The translations under genes and the position numbers were made by a program. From contig DAONFG010000084.1 in NCBI GenBank assembly GCA_035403465.1, forward strand, positions 1 to 6,334: a DNA stretch of 6,334 bases. Direction: 5' to 3'. Origin of the DNA: JAAYBQ01 sp035403465. Lineage in GTDB: Bacteria > Spirochaetota > UBA4802 > UBA5550. Positions 5,616-6,334 of this stretch are shown here, piece by piece; the first letter of the stretch is position 1; each line of letters begins with the position of its first letter. The notes under the pieces were generated by a model, which saw only the letters and a program-made list of their open reading frames with translations, did no database searches and was not told the DNA's origin.

Positions 5616-6334
5616 TTATTTTTTCTTTTTCCCCAGATCAGCAAACAACGCAATATTCCCTGTTTCATACTTGTACTTGCCATTTTCAATTCCTTTTACT
5701 ATCTCTACGACTTTATCGTTGTATGGCGTTGGAACTTTATATTTTCTGCCATATTCGCAGACCACGCCGTTGATAGCGTCAATCTCGCATTTTTTCCCTT
5801 TTTCCAGATCCTGAAGCATACTCGCTTTTATTTTAGCATGGGGTTTGATTGCAATCGGTATAATGAAAGATGAAAACTTTTTCTTTAAAAAATTATTATA
5901 ATCGAGAAATTTAACAATGTCTTTCCCCTGCATCGGTTCAATTCTTATACCGGCGGCGCGGGATACATCAATGCACTCTTTCATAATTGCCTGTACGCAT
6001 ACCCTCGATGCCTTATCCTGTGTAACGCTTCCAAAAGTTCCTCCAAGGACTGTAGACATTCCGCTGCAGGAGGCATTTATTAATAATTTGGACCAGCGGA
6101 CTCCCATAAAATTCTTTTCTACTTCTACCGGGCACATCAACTCAAGGATACTCTTTACTTCATTAAGCTTGTCATCTATTACTCCGCTCATCCGTCCAAG
6201 ACTAAAAGATAAATCCTCCGGCTGTGAAGTCAATTCTACTGTTCCCGGGCATAACAGTGTAGCGCCCCATGCCACGGCACAGCCCATAACTTTATCTTCG
6301 CCTATTACATCGGCTACAGATAATTCAGGGATGC
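5616..6334 (-). CDS. Ketopantoate reductase (PanE/ApbA) family protein, N-terminus cut off
   Basis: The frame stays open through the right edge, so 238 residues are visible of a family of about 300-330; the missing part is the N-terminal NADPH-binding fold. The ATG at 6285-6287 is internal: the residues before it, IPELSVADVIGEDKV, continue the family pattern ahead of GCAVAWGATLLCPG. Family members reduce 2-dehydropantoate to pantoate with NADPH for CoA synthesis, or act on related 2-keto acids. The C-terminal helical domain is intact. The catalytic Lys and the substrate Asn appear in WSKLLIN (Lys codon 6087-6089), and SMLQD followed by EIDAING supplies the Glu (codon 5784-5786) equivalent to the E. 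coli PanE active-site Glu. The protein ends in a short Lys run. The family is certain, but true PanE against a paralogue cannot be decided without the N-terminus and genome context, so no symbol is given. It converges on the small helical gene. Confidence 0.9.
   Translation of the reverse strand, partial: IPELSVADVIGEDKVMGCAVAWGATLLCPGTVELTSQPEDLSFSLGRMSGVIDDKLNEVKSILELMCPVEVEKNFMGVRWSKLLINASCSGMSTVLGGTFGSVTQDKASRVCVQAIMKECIDVSRAAGIRIEPMQGKDIVKFLDYNNFLKKKFSSFIIPIAIKPHAKIKASMLQDLEKGKKCEIDAINGVVCEYGRKYKVPTPYNDKVVEIVKGIENGKYKYETGNIALFADLGKKKK

Noticed and set aside
1..6334. CRISPR arrays, tRNA genes, insertion sequences or toxin-antitoxin pairs
   Set aside because: Reading both strands I found no regularly spaced repeats, no tRNA-like cloverleaf, no transposase and no terminal inverted repeats.

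Overview
The window looks like bacterial accessory-metabolism DNA of moderate GC (mid-40s % by eye) with strong Shine-Dalgarno sites. The mix of an acyl-CoA dehydrogenase relative, an iron-sulfur flavoprotein of the GltD/NfnB type and an SCP2-type thiolase suggests a strict anaerobe that handles CoA thioesters, most likely a Desulfobacterota (deltaproteobacterial) sulfate reducer or syntroph. The taxonomic guess is inference; no marker gene is present.

Layout. Positions 1-4795 hold three genes on the + strand that read as the end of one operon. They are an acyl-CoA dehydrogenase-like protein cut by the left edge (to 1004), a large multidomain ferredoxin/FAD-NAD(P)H oxidoreductase/ferredoxin/nitroreductase fusion (best start 1075, to 3519), and an SCP2/BbsB-like thiolase (3557-4795). 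Spacers are 70 and 37 bases. A very strong 18-20 bp hairpin without a T-tract (4801-4845) closes the operon. A non-coding stretch follows, C-rich and G-poor in part and then GC-rich and foldable. It leads into a small unrecognised helical protein (about 5039-5473, GTG start), which ends in a second hairpin (5483-5517). On the - strand, converging on it, lies the C-terminal three quarters of a ketopantoate reductase (PanE/ApbA) family protein (5616 to the right edge).

How the genes may work together. The fusion protein has every module needed to take electrons from NAD(P)H through FAD and iron-sulfur clusters to an FMN-type nitroreductase domain on the same chain. Its neighbours are two CoA-ester enzymes that have both lost textbook catalytic residues. 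The acyl-CoA dehydrogenase-like protein has Leu where the catalytic Glu normally sits and lacks the usual flavin-contact motifs. The thiolase keeps the nucleophilic Cys and two His but lacks the usual acid/base Cys. The set therefore reads as a specialised, probably non-beta-oxidation CoA-thioester redox module. Its substrate cannot be read from this window. The small helical gene and the PanE-like gene look like separate transcription units.
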